DNA from: an uncultured Desulfobacter sp.
GTDB taxonomy: Bacteria > Desulfobacterota > Desulfobacteria > Desulfobacterales > Desulfobacteraceae
Assembly (NCBI RefSeq): GCF_963665355.1
Contig: NZ_OY762229.1
Location: 2,232,001 to 2,296,000, forward strand
Length of the DNA stretch: 64,000 nucleotides
Direction: 5' to 3'
Made by a program: the position numbers and the translations under genes. The notes beneath the pieces are model-generated. The model was not told where the DNA came from. It saw nothing but the letters and a program-made list of their open reading frames with translations, and searched no databases. Below are positions 53,399-61,336 of this stretch, in pieces (the stretch's first letter is position 1; every line of letters starts with the position of its first letter).

Positions 53399-54298
53399 TT
53401 AAACCCCCTTTTTTATAATGGTGTGGGCAGCATCTTCAGTAGTAACAAACACCTTTTCCAGACTGAAAAGATCCATGGCCGATATGGTTTTGTCAGGATA
53501 GTTGGTCTGCATATAGTGCTGGACCTGCCTGGCCCTTGCAAGTTTTTCATCAAACCTGTCAAATCCGAGTTTCACCGGGATAATGGTCTGATTTTCAGCA
53601 TCTTTTTCGCCGGGATTGTCTGTGACGCCTGTGTCATGAAATGTGTTTAATATGTTTATGAGTATGCCGGTATTTTCGTCCCCCAAAATGGTCCGAATCT
53701 GTCCGAATCCTTTAATCTTAATGACTTCCATCACCGCGTTGAACAGATCCCCTTCAAACAGGTAGGAGTTGTTGGACTGGCTTAAGTCCACCCCGGATAT
53801 AACGGGCAACGCCTTTAGATTGTCCTTGGCCGGTTCGTATTTTTTAAAGGGTGCCCCCTGGGTGTTGATGACGATGTCGGCCTGGTTTTCTATAGTCACG
53901 ATGGCCAGGGGTTCCTGTTCTTCAATTTTAATGGAAATGGTTGATAACAGCTGCCGTTTTACAGTGGTGGTGCGGATCCATGGGTGGGTGTTCAGTTTTT
54001 TTTCAAGCATTTGGGGCTGCAGTTGAAAAATATTGGCTGGCTTGTCAAGTCCTGTCTGGGCCAGAACCTCTTCCCGGGTTACCCGGTCAAGACCGTCAAT
54101 CATAATGGTTTTAACATCAAATAGAGGGGACTGGAGAACCGCATCGTGGATGTAGATACAGCCAAGACTCATCGCACCGATAAACAGAAAAAGAAGAATT
54201 TTCCCCCAGGGAACTTTGCCGCCAAAAAAAGTTTTGAGTTTCCGGGTTTCTTTACCCGGCACCTTGTACCTGTTTGGAGTAATTTTCTTAGTTGCCAA
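53399..54298 (-). CDS. ftsQ: cell division protein FtsQ
   Basis: 299 aa. A basic N-terminus, one membrane helix (about 33-53), then a POTRA domain (FDVKTIMIDGLDRVTREEVL, HPWIRTTTVKRQLLSTISI, EEQEPLAIV) and the FtsQ beta domain. It is the bitopic scaffold of the FtsQBL complex in the periplasm. The first codons overlap the end of murB by 11 bases. Confidence 0.93.
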   Translation of the reverse strand: MATKKITPNRYKVPGKETRKLKTFFGGKVPWGKILLFLFIGAMSLGCIYIHDAVLQSPLFDVKTIMIDGLDRVTREEVLAQTGLDKPANIFQLQPQMLEKKLNTHPWIRTTTVKRQLLSTISIKIEEQEPLAIVTIENQADIVINTQGAPFKKYEPAKDNLKALPVISGVDLSQSNNSYLFEGDLFNAVMEVIKIKGFGQIRTILGDENTGILINILNTFHDTGVTDNPGEKDAENQTIIPVKLGFDRFDEKLARARQVQHYMQTNYPDKTISAMDLFSLEKVFVTTEDAAHTIIKKGV

Positions 54299-55241
54299 TG
54301 GTTTTTACCTCTTCTTTAAGGTTAATCCCGAACTTCTCATATACGCTTTTCTTTACCTGGTCGGCCAGGTTCAGAATATCGCTTGCGCAGGCGTTGCCCT
54401 GGTTGATAATGAAGTTGGCGTGCAGATCAGACACCATGGCATCGTTGCACCGGGCGTTTTTCATTCCGGCCTGCTCAATGAGAAAACCGGCTGATTTAAA
54501 GCCCGGGGGATTTTTGAAATAACACCCGGCAGAGGCCTGGGACACCGGCTGGGTGGACTGCTTGGTTTTAAGGTTGCGGTAAAATTCCTCTGTGACGGTT
54601 CCGGTGTCTGTTTTGACCAGGCCGAGTCGGACTTTGAGTATGATGCCGTTTTCAAGGACAAGTTTCCGGTAGGAAAACTCAAGGCCGCTTGCCGGAAGAA
54701 CAGCTGTTTTCAGGGTGGTCAGGTCCAGTACTTCAATTTCTGAGACGATTTGGCTCATGTCGGAGCCAAAGGACCCGGCATTCATCATGACGGCGCCACC
54801 AATGGTGCCCGGAATTCCGGCTGCCCACTCCAGACCGGTCAGGTTTAAGTTCCCAGCATGTCTGCAGACGCTGCCAAGACGTTCGCCGGCAAGTGCCGTT
54901 AAACAGACCCTGTTTGATGTTTGGGGGTCTGGTGATTTGGGCTCTGGATTCATTCCGGGTGATGTCTGTTCTATTTGACCTTTCAGTCGGGTCAGAACAA
55001 TTACAAGCCCGCGAATCCCTTTGTCCGTTACAAGGACATTGGTGCCGCCGCCGATGACGGTCACCGGCAGACCTGCTTTTTGCGCGGTCGTGACAAGGGC
55101 AATGATCTCTTCCCTGGTTTGCGGCAACACCAGAAGGTCCGCAGGCCCGCCCACCCTGAAGCTGGTGTACCGGTCCATGGCCTTGTCTGTTTCCGATGCA
55201 AAGGAAGCGAACATCTTTTTTATGTCACGGCTTATGCCCAT
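54288..55241 (-). CDS. murB: UDP-N-acetylenolpyruvoylglucosamine reductase
   Basis: 317 aa from ATG 55241 (MGISRDIKKMF), four bases after the murC stop; the open frame upstream overlaps murC and is noise. FAD-binding: TSFRVGGPADLLVLP and VIGGGTNVLVTD; GLEWAAGIPGTIGGAVMMNAG is the second binding loop. The catalytic region reads SAGCYFKNPPG, with Cys where many MurB enzymes have Ser. It reduces UDP-GlcNAc-enolpyruvate to UDP-MurNAc with NADPH. The short form without the Tyr-loop insertion is a type II MurB. Confidence 0.95.
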   Translation of the reverse strand: MGISRDIKKMFASFASETDKAMDRYTSFRVGGPADLLVLPQTREEIIALVTTAQKAGLPVTVIGGGTNVLVTDKGIRGLVIVLTRLKGQIEQTSPGMNPEPKSPDPQTSNRVCLTALAGERLGSVCRHAGNLNLTGLEWAAGIPGTIGGAVMMNAGSFGSDMSQIVSEIEVLDLTTLKTAVLPASGLEFSYRKLVLENGIILKVRLGLVKTDTGTVTEEFYRNLKTKQSTQPVSQASAGCYFKNPPGFKSAGFLIEQAGMKNARCNDAMVSDLHANFIINQGNACASDILNLADQVKKSVYEKFGINLKEEVKTIGN

Positions 55242-55245
55242 GTGA

Positions 55246-56613
55246 TTACAAAATCTCCACCAGCTTCTCGCCAAGGGTGTACACATCGCCGGCCCCCAGC
55301 GTAAGCACCATATCCCCGGGCTTTGCCTTATGGGTGATGATGGACAGCGCCTGGGTGAAATCCGGGGCAAAGCAGGCATCCTTGTGGCCGTGGGCCTTTA
55401 TGCCCTCCACCAGCTTTTCCGAATCCACTCCGTCAATGGGTTTTTCGGACGCTGCATAAATGGGCAGCACCATGAGTACGTCTGACTGGTAAAAGGCCCG
55501 GGTAAACTCCTGGAACAACGCCTTTGTCCTTGTGTATCTGTGGGGCTGGAATACCACGACAAGCCGTTTGTCCGGATAGCTTTCCCTGACAGCCGTTAAG
55601 GTGGCCCTGATCTCTGTGGGGTGGTGGCCGTAGTCATCCATCACCGTAATGCCCCTGGCTTCGCCTTTGATATCCAGGCGGCGTTTGACGCCTTTGATCT
55701 CTTCCAGAGCTTTTTTAATGGTTTCAAAGGGGATGTTCAGCTCAAGACCCGTGGCAATACCGGCCATGGCATTGAGGATATTGTGCTGTCCCCCGATGTT
55801 TAACAGGATCTGGCCGAGGTCTTTTTCATCTTTGAACACGTTGAATCTTGATTTGCCGTTTTCAAACCGGATGTTTTTAGCCTGCAGTCCGGACTGGGCC
55901 GTCATGCCGTAGGTCACGTGCCGCACTGTGATCCGGGGCAGAATGTCCTGGATGTGCGGGTTATCCAGACACAGGACAGCCAGGCCGTAAAAGGGTACAG
56001 AGTTGATGAACTGGACAAATTTGTCTTTTATGTCTTCGATATCTTTATAAAAATCGAGATGTTCCAGGTCAATGTTGGTCACAATGGCAATGGACGGGGC
56101 ATATTTGAGGAATGATCCGTCGCTTTCATCGGCCTCGGCTACGATAAATTCGCCTGACCCGTGCAGGGCGTTGGTGTCCAGGCCCTGGAGCAAACCTCCG
56201 ATGATCACTGTGGGGTCAAGTCCTGCGGTATTCAGGATTTGGGAGACCATGGCTGTGGTGGAGGTTTTGCCATGGGCCCCTGCCACGGCTATGGCGTATT
56301 TGATGCGCATAAGTTCGGCCAGCATTTCAGCCCTGGGAATGATGGGCAGCCCCAGTTCTTTGGCCCGGATCACTTCCGGGTTCTGGCTGGAAATGGCCGA
56401 AGAGGTCACCACCACATTGACATCCTTGATGTTTTCCTTGGCATGGCCCTTGTAAATTTCCGCCCCTTTTCCTTTGAGTCTGTCCGTGATGTGGGACAGC
56501 TTGAGATCGGATCCGGATATGGTGTAGCCAAGGGTTAACAGCAATTCGGCAATGCCGCTCATGCCGATGCCGCCGATGCCTACAAAATGTATATGGTAGT
56601 CGTGCTGGTACAT
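55246..56613 (-). CDS. murC: UDP-N-acetylmuramate-L-alanine ligase
   Basis: 455 aa. HFVGIGGIGMSGIAELL is the N-terminal Rossmann loop, GAHGKTSTTAMVSQIL the ATP P-loop, EADESDGSF the Mg-binding acid cluster, and DYGHHPTEI the conserved C-terminal motif. It adds L-Ala to UDP-MurNAc. It lies between murG and murB with gaps of two and four bases. Confidence 0.97.
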   Translation of the reverse strand: MYQHDYHIHFVGIGGIGMSGIAELLLTLGYTISGSDLKLSHITDRLKGKGAEIYKGHAKENIKDVNVVVTSSAISSQNPEVIRAKELGLPIIPRAEMLAELMRIKYAIAVAGAHGKTSTTAMVSQILNTAGLDPTVIIGGLLQGLDTNALHGSGEFIVAEADESDGSFLKYAPSIAIVTNIDLEHLDFYKDIEDIKDKFVQFINSVPFYGLAVLCLDNPHIQDILPRITVRHVTYGMTAQSGLQAKNIRFENGKSRFNVFKDEKDLGQILLNIGGQHNILNAMAGIATGLELNIPFETIKKALEEIKGVKRRLDIKGEARGITVMDDYGHHPTEIRATLTAVRESYPDKRLVVVFQPHRYTRTKALFQEFTRAFYQSDVLMVLPIYAASEKPIDGVDSEKLVEGIKAHGHKDACFAPDFTQALSIITHKAKPGDMVLTLGAGDVYTLGEKLVEIL

Positions 56614-56615
56614 TC

Positions 56616-57737
56616 TTAATCCTTTTTAAAACAAGTGCTTCCAACAATACGGCCGGCAATAAGGTCTGCCCCGTGGGGCATGGCAAGGGCCTTCATGGTC
56701 CCGGCCATTTTTGATCTTTTCTCCGGATTGTGCTGCAGGTCTTCAATGGCTGCCAATAATCTTTCTCCTGTCAGATCCTTGTCCGGGATCAGGATGCAGG
56801 CACCCTGGTCAGCCAGGAATTTTGCGTTTGCCGTCTGGTGATCGTCCGCCGCATGGGGGTAGGGGACCAGGATGGCGGGTTTGCCCTTGATGCAAAGCTC
56901 GGATACGGTGCCGGCTCCGGCCCGGCTGATGACCAGGTCGGCCCGGTCCTGGATGGCGGGCATATCGTAGAAAAAGGCTGCGGCTTTGTGCCGGATATTC
57001 GTTGTTCCATAAAATTTCTGTATTTGGCTTTCGGCATTTTTTCCGGTCTGGTGGATGATGAAAAGCTTGCCGGTATCTTCCATCAGGGCCAGTGCATCGG
57101 TGAATGCCTCGTTAATGGAGGCTGCTCCCTGGCTGCCGCCGGTGACAAGGATGAGGAAATCATCGGGATTTATCCGGTCAAGGATGCTTTCCTCCACCGG
57201 GGTATTTTCCCGGTGCGTATCCAGGGGGCGGCGCACCGGGTTGCCCACCAGGAAGGTGGTCTCATTTTCCGGCATGCCTTTTGTCTCTTTAAAGGAGATA
57301 AACCGGATCCGGGCAATTTTGGACAGCATGCGGTTGGTCATGCCGGGAAAGGCATTCTGCTCATGGATGGCCGTGTCCCGGAACAGGATGCGCCCGGCCA
57401 GAACCAGGGCAAAGGATGAAAATCCGCCCACGCCCAGGATGAAATCGGCCCTGAACCTGATGATGATACCCAACGCCTGGATCAGGCTGATGCCCACAAG
57501 GCCGGCTGACCAGGCCTTTGCAAAAATGTTTTTCCCTTTAATGGGTCTTGAGATAATTGATTTATGGGCAAAACCGTACCGGGCAAGTGTGTCTGTTTCA
57601 AAGGGTGCATTGGTGCCCACAAAAAGAATTTTGGTGGAAGGGTTTTTTTCCACCAGGGCCTGGGCCACGGCAATGCCTGGGAATAGATGTCCCCCTGTTT
57701 TCCCGCCGGCTATGATGACATGTTTATTTTTTGCCAT
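56616..57737 (-). CDS. murG: UDP-GlcNAc:lipid-I N-acetylglucosamine transferase
   Basis: 373 aa. AGGKTGGHLFPGIAVAQAL is the first glycine loop, HEQNAFPGMTNRML the acceptor loop, VTGGSQGAASINEAF the second loop, and SRAGAGTVSELCIKGKPAILVPYPHAADDHQ the UDP-GlcNAc site (shown here only by its key residues Ser, Glu, Gln). It makes lipid II at the inner membrane face. Its 5' end overlaps ftsW by 14 bases. Confidence 0.96.
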   Translation of the reverse strand: MAKNKHVIIAGGKTGGHLFPGIAVAQALVEKNPSTKILFVGTNAPFETDTLARYGFAHKSIISRPIKGKNIFAKAWSAGLVGISLIQALGIIIRFRADFILGVGGFSSFALVLAGRILFRDTAIHEQNAFPGMTNRMLSKIARIRFISFKETKGMPENETTFLVGNPVRRPLDTHRENTPVEESILDRINPDDFLILVTGGSQGAASINEAFTDALALMEDTGKLFIIHQTGKNAESQIQKFYGTTNIRHKAAAFFYDMPAIQDRADLVISRAGAGTVSELCIKGKPAILVPYPHAADDHQTANAKFLADQGACILIPDKDLTGERLLAAIEDLQHNPEKRSKMAGTMKALAMPHGADLIAGRIVGSTCFKKD

Positions 57738-58878
57738 GGTTTGTCGATGCTCCTATGTTCATTAAAATCCCCATGGCTGCCATATTGATGATCAGGGATG
57801 TTCCGCCGTAGGAAATAAAGGGCAGGGTCAGTCCCTTGGTGGGCAGAACCCCCAGGGTGACGCCTGTGTTGATGATGACCTGAAGGCCCAGGTACAGGGT
57901 AATGCCCGTGGCGGTCACGGCCCCGAAAAAGGTGTCTGCCTGTTGGGCAATGCGGGTGCCGGTGTGAAGGATAAATCCGTAAAGCACCAGCACTGCCGTG
58001 ACCCCGATGAGGCCGAGTTCCTCGCCGATGATAGAGAAGATAAAGTCGGTGTGGGGTTCGGGCAGAAAGTGCATCTTCTGCATGGAAAGCCCCACCCCTT
58101 TGCCCACCAGACCGCCCGAGCCAAAGGCCTTAAGGGAGTTGGTGAGCTGCCATCCGTTGCCCAGGGGGTCGGCCCAGGGGTTGAGAAATGCAAGGATTCG
58201 TTCAAACCGGTAGCTGACCTTGAAAACCAGAAAGTACGCCACCACAGGAATGATCACAGGCAAAGGACTGAGCAGGTAACGCAGGGGAACGCCTGCGGTG
58301 AACATCATTCCCCAGCAGATCATGCCCATGACCACGATGGTGCCGAAATCGGGCTGAAACAGGATCAGTGTGGCCACAAGACCGAACACCAGGGCATGGG
58401 GCACCACACCAATGGAAAATTCCTGCAGTTTCCCCATTTCCTGTTTCCTTGACAGGGAGTAGGCCATGAAAAGGATCATGGCCAGCTTGGCAAATTCTGC
58501 GGGCTGGAATGCGAACAACCCGAAATCAAGCCAGCGTCGGGCATGGTTGGCTTTTATGCCCAGTGACGGAACAAGCACGGCAATCAGGAGACCAATGGCG
58601 ACCAATAAAATGATATAGGCCATGCGTTTGTAAAATCTGTAAGGCAATGAGGCAGTCACATACATTATGCCTAAGCTTACACTTAGGAACAGGGCCTGGC
58701 GTTTGAAATAATAAAATAAGGTGTTGTGTTCATCCATGGAGATGGCGCAGGAGGCTGAATAGACCATGACCAGCCCGATGAAGGTGAGAATGAGCACCGG
58801 GAAAAGAATGGTTTTTTCCCTGAAAAAAGGATGGAGACGATTGGGCATGTATTCCCGGACGCCTGATGCATCAGCCAT
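57724..58878 (-). CDS. ftsW: peptidoglycan polymerase FtsW (SEDS family)
   Basis: 384 aa from ATG 58878 (MADASGVREYMPNR), which has AGGAGG upstream and overlaps the end of murD by 8 bases; the much longer open frame runs antisense-like through murD and has no homology. Ten hydrophobic helices. KANHARRWLDFG, QPAEFAKLAMI, FQPDFGTIVV and LPFISYGGTSLI are SEDS signatures, with the essential Asp in FQPDFG. Septal glycan polymerase acting with a class B PBP. Confidence 0.94.
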   Translation of the reverse strand: MADASGVREYMPNRLHPFFREKTILFPVLILTFIGLVMVYSASCAISMDEHNTLFYYFKRQALFLSVSLGIMYVTASLPYRFYKRMAYIILLVAIGLLIAVLVPSLGIKANHARRWLDFGLFAFQPAEFAKLAMILFMAYSLSRKQEMGKLQEFSIGVVPHALVFGLVATLILFQPDFGTIVVMGMICWGMMFTAGVPLRYLLSPLPVIIPVVAYFLVFKVSYRFERILAFLNPWADPLGNGWQLTNSLKAFGSGGLVGKGVGLSMQKMHFLPEPHTDFIFSIIGEELGLIGVTAVLVLYGFILHTGTRIAQQADTFFGAVTATGITLYLGLQVIINTGVTLGVLPTKGLTLPFISYGGTSLIINMAAMGILMNIGASTNHGKK

Positions 58879-60241
58879 GGCAGCCCTCCTGTCCCGGAAC
58901 AATGTCATTGACCATGCGGGAAAAGTCTTTTCCCCGTTCCTTGTAATTGGCATAGAGATCAAAACTTGCACAGGCCGGGGATAAAAGCACCACATCGCCT
59001 TTTTCTGAAAGGCAAACCGCCTTGTTGACGGCGCAGGCCATATCCGGGCAGGGGTATGCGGGACAGACGCCTTCAAAGATCTCCATGATATGACCGGCAG
59101 CTTCGCCCATGCCGATAACCGCTTTGACCCGGGCTTTGACTTCGGGCACCAGCGGAGCAAAATCAAGGCCTTTTTCCCTGCCGCCGAGAATAAGAACGAC
59201 CCGGGATTCAAAGGATTTAAGGGCGGCAAGCACGGCATCCACGTTGGTGGCTTTGGAGTCGTTGTAAAAACGGATGCCGTCAACTTCCCGGACAAAGGCG
59301 ATGCGGTGGTCGGACAGGGTAAAACTGTTCAGGGCCTGTCTGATACCTGCCATGGACGCGCCGCCGCTGAGGGCCGCAAGGGCCGCTGCCGCAACATTCT
59401 CCCTGTTGTGCATACCGGGAAGCCCGGTCAGTGTTTCTGGGGAAATGGCATCGTTAATTTTTTCGGTCCGGATATCAATACCCATTTTGTGAATGCTTGC
59501 TCCCCGGGTCACAGGGCCGGTGGATGAAAATCCAAAGGTGCCTGGGCAAATGTTTTCAGTCCGTGCTGAAAAATTATTCAGGGCGGCGTTAATCACGGCC
59601 GTATCCAGGGCTGTCATATTTTTAAAAACCGACCATTTTGAATTGGCGTAGGCGTCAAAATCCGGATACCGGTCCAGGTGATCCGGGGCGATATTGAGAA
59701 GCACTGCCACATCAGGTCTGAACATATCCGCAAGATCAAGCTGGAAGGAAGAGATTTCGGCGACAACAATATCCTTGGGGCTCTCCTGCATGAGATACTC
59801 CACCAGGGGGGTGCCGATATTTCCGCCCACAAAGCAGGAAAGCCCCGATGCCTCAAGCATGGCTGCCACAAGTTCCGTGGTGGTGGTTTTTCCGTTGGTG
59901 CCTGTGATTGCGATGACGGGGGTGGTGTTGTACTGGGCAAAAATATCCAGTTCGCCGGATACAGGTACACCCTTGGCCCTGGCAGCCTTGATGAACGGCA
60001 TGTCAAGGGGAACACCGGGGCTGGGGATAATGACGGATGCCTTGTCAAACATATTCTGGCCATGGCTGCCGATCCTGACCGGGATCCCCAGTTTCTTTAA
60101 GGCCTCAGCTTGGCTGGTCTTTGTTCCGTCAATGTCCGTGGCCGCCACGCAGTGTCCCCGGGATTTCAGAAACCGGGCCATGGAAAGCCCGCAGGCCCCT
60201 AAACCCACAACCAGTTCATATGTTTCAGTAACGTTTGGCAT
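58871..60241 (-). CDS. murD: UDP-N-acetylmuramoyl-L-alanine-D-glutamate ligase
   Basis: 456 aa. VVGLGACGLSMARFLKSRG is the UDP-binding fold, ITGTNGKTTTTELVAAML the P-loop, AEISSFQLD and NIAPDHLDRY the acid and His motifs, and FYNDSKATNVDAVLAAL with LILGGREKGLD the C-terminal domain. It adds D-Glu to UDP-MurNAc-L-Ala. Placed between mraY (11-base gap) and ftsW (overlap). Confidence 0.97.
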   Translation of the reverse strand: MPNVTETYELVVGLGACGLSMARFLKSRGHCVAATDIDGTKTSQAEALKKLGIPVRIGSHGQNMFDKASVIIPSPGVPLDMPFIKAARAKGVPVSGELDIFAQYNTTPVIAITGTNGKTTTTELVAAMLEASGLSCFVGGNIGTPLVEYLMQESPKDIVVAEISSFQLDLADMFRPDVAVLLNIAPDHLDRYPDFDAYANSKWSVFKNMTALDTAVINAALNNFSARTENICPGTFGFSSTGPVTRGASIHKMGIDIRTEKINDAISPETLTGLPGMHNRENVAAAALAALSGGASMAGIRQALNSFTLSDHRIAFVREVDGIRFYNDSKATNVDAVLAALKSFESRVVLILGGREKGLDFAPLVPEVKARVKAVIGMGEAAGHIMEIFEGVCPAYPCPDMACAVNKAVCLSEKGDVVLLSPACASFDLYANYKERGKDFSRMVNDIVPGQEGCHG

Positions 60242-60252
60242 CTTATCTTGCT

Positions 60253-61332
60253 TTATCTTATCTTTAATGTACTCAGTGCTATGGCCGAAAGGGTGATGGA
60301 AATAATCCAGAACCGGACGATAACCTTGGACTCATGCCAGCCTTTTAATTCAAAATGGTGGTGCAAAGGCGCCATTCTGAAGATTCTCTTGCCGTGGGTG
60401 ATTTTAAAATAGGAGACTTGAAGAATCACGGAGACCGCTTCCATGACAAAAAGTCCGCCCACCAGCACCAGCATGATTTCCTGCTTGGTGACCACGGCGA
60501 TGGTGCCCAGGATGGCGCCAAGGGGTATAGACCCGGTGTCGCCCATGAAAATCTGGGCCGGATGGGCATTGAACCATAAAAATCCCATGCCTGCGCCTGC
60601 CAGAATGCCGCAGATTACGCAGACTTCACCGGCGGCGCTTATGTGCCGGACATGCAGGTACTGGGCAAACTGGGCGTGCCCGGCCGCATAGGCAAATACC
60701 ATATAGGTCACCGATGCCACGATAAAGGGGCCGATGGCCAGGCCGTCCAGGCCATCCGTGAGATTCACGGCATTAGACGTTCCCACAATGACCAGGCAGG
60801 CAAAGGGAATATAAAAAATTCCCAGATCAATGGCCACGTTTTTAAAAAACGGTACCGTAAGCACGGCATTGAAGTCCGGGCTGCTGTAAATCATAAAACC
60901 GATGAGCAGGCCCGAAAGGATTTGGAAAAAAAACTTCCCCCTGGCCGTGAACCCCATATTTCTTTTTTTCAACAGGGACATGTAGTCGTCAATGAAGCCG
61001 ATGCCCCCGAAAAGCAGGGTGGCGAGCAGTAATATCCCCACATAGTGGTTGGAGAAATTGCCCCATAACAGGGTGGAAATAAAAATGGAAAATAAAATCA
61101 TGATGCCCCCCATGGTGGGGGTTCCCTGTTTCTTAAGATGGGACTGGGGGCCGTCGGTCTGGATGATCTGGCCAAAATGCATGAGCTGCAGCCTGCGTAT
61201 CACAAAAGGTCCAAGAAGAAAGCAGATGGCAAAGGCGGTCAATCCTCCGTAAATGGTGCGGAAGGTGATATACCGGAAAATATTGAAAACGGTATATTGT
61301 TCGTGCAACGGGTATAAAAAATGGTAAAACAT
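60253..61332 (-). CDS. mraY: phospho-MurNAc-pentapeptide transferase
   Basis: 359 aa from ATG 61332 (MFYHFLYPLHEQY), matching the usual 360; an ATG at 61368 lies inside murF. Ten membrane helices. GTPTMGGIMIL, GFIDDYMSLLKKRN (Mg-binding Asp pair), NAVNLTDGLDGLAIG and FNAHPAQIFMGDTGSIPLG (active-site Asp) are conserved, as is MAPLHHHFELKGW. It forms lipid I from UDP-MurNAc-pentapeptide and undecaprenyl phosphate. Confidence 0.97.
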   Translation of the reverse strand: MFYHFLYPLHEQYTVFNIFRYITFRTIYGGLTAFAICFLLGPFVIRRLQLMHFGQIIQTDGPQSHLKKQGTPTMGGIMILFSIFISTLLWGNFSNHYVGILLLATLLFGGIGFIDDYMSLLKKRNMGFTARGKFFFQILSGLLIGFMIYSSPDFNAVLTVPFFKNVAIDLGIFYIPFACLVIVGTSNAVNLTDGLDGLAIGPFIVASVTYMVFAYAAGHAQFAQYLHVRHISAAGEVCVICGILAGAGMGFLWFNAHPAQIFMGDTGSIPLGAILGTIAVVTKQEIMLVLVGGLFVMEAVSVILQVSYFKITHGKRIFRMAPLHHHFELKGWHESKVIVRFWIISITLSAIALSTLKIR

Positions 61333-61336
61333 CAGA

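Noticed and set aside
58879-59295. Long 5' extension of ftsW
   Set aside because: It runs in a shifted frame through murD, is Pro/Ser/Trp-rich and has no SEDS homology; ATG 58878 with AGGAGG is the clear start.
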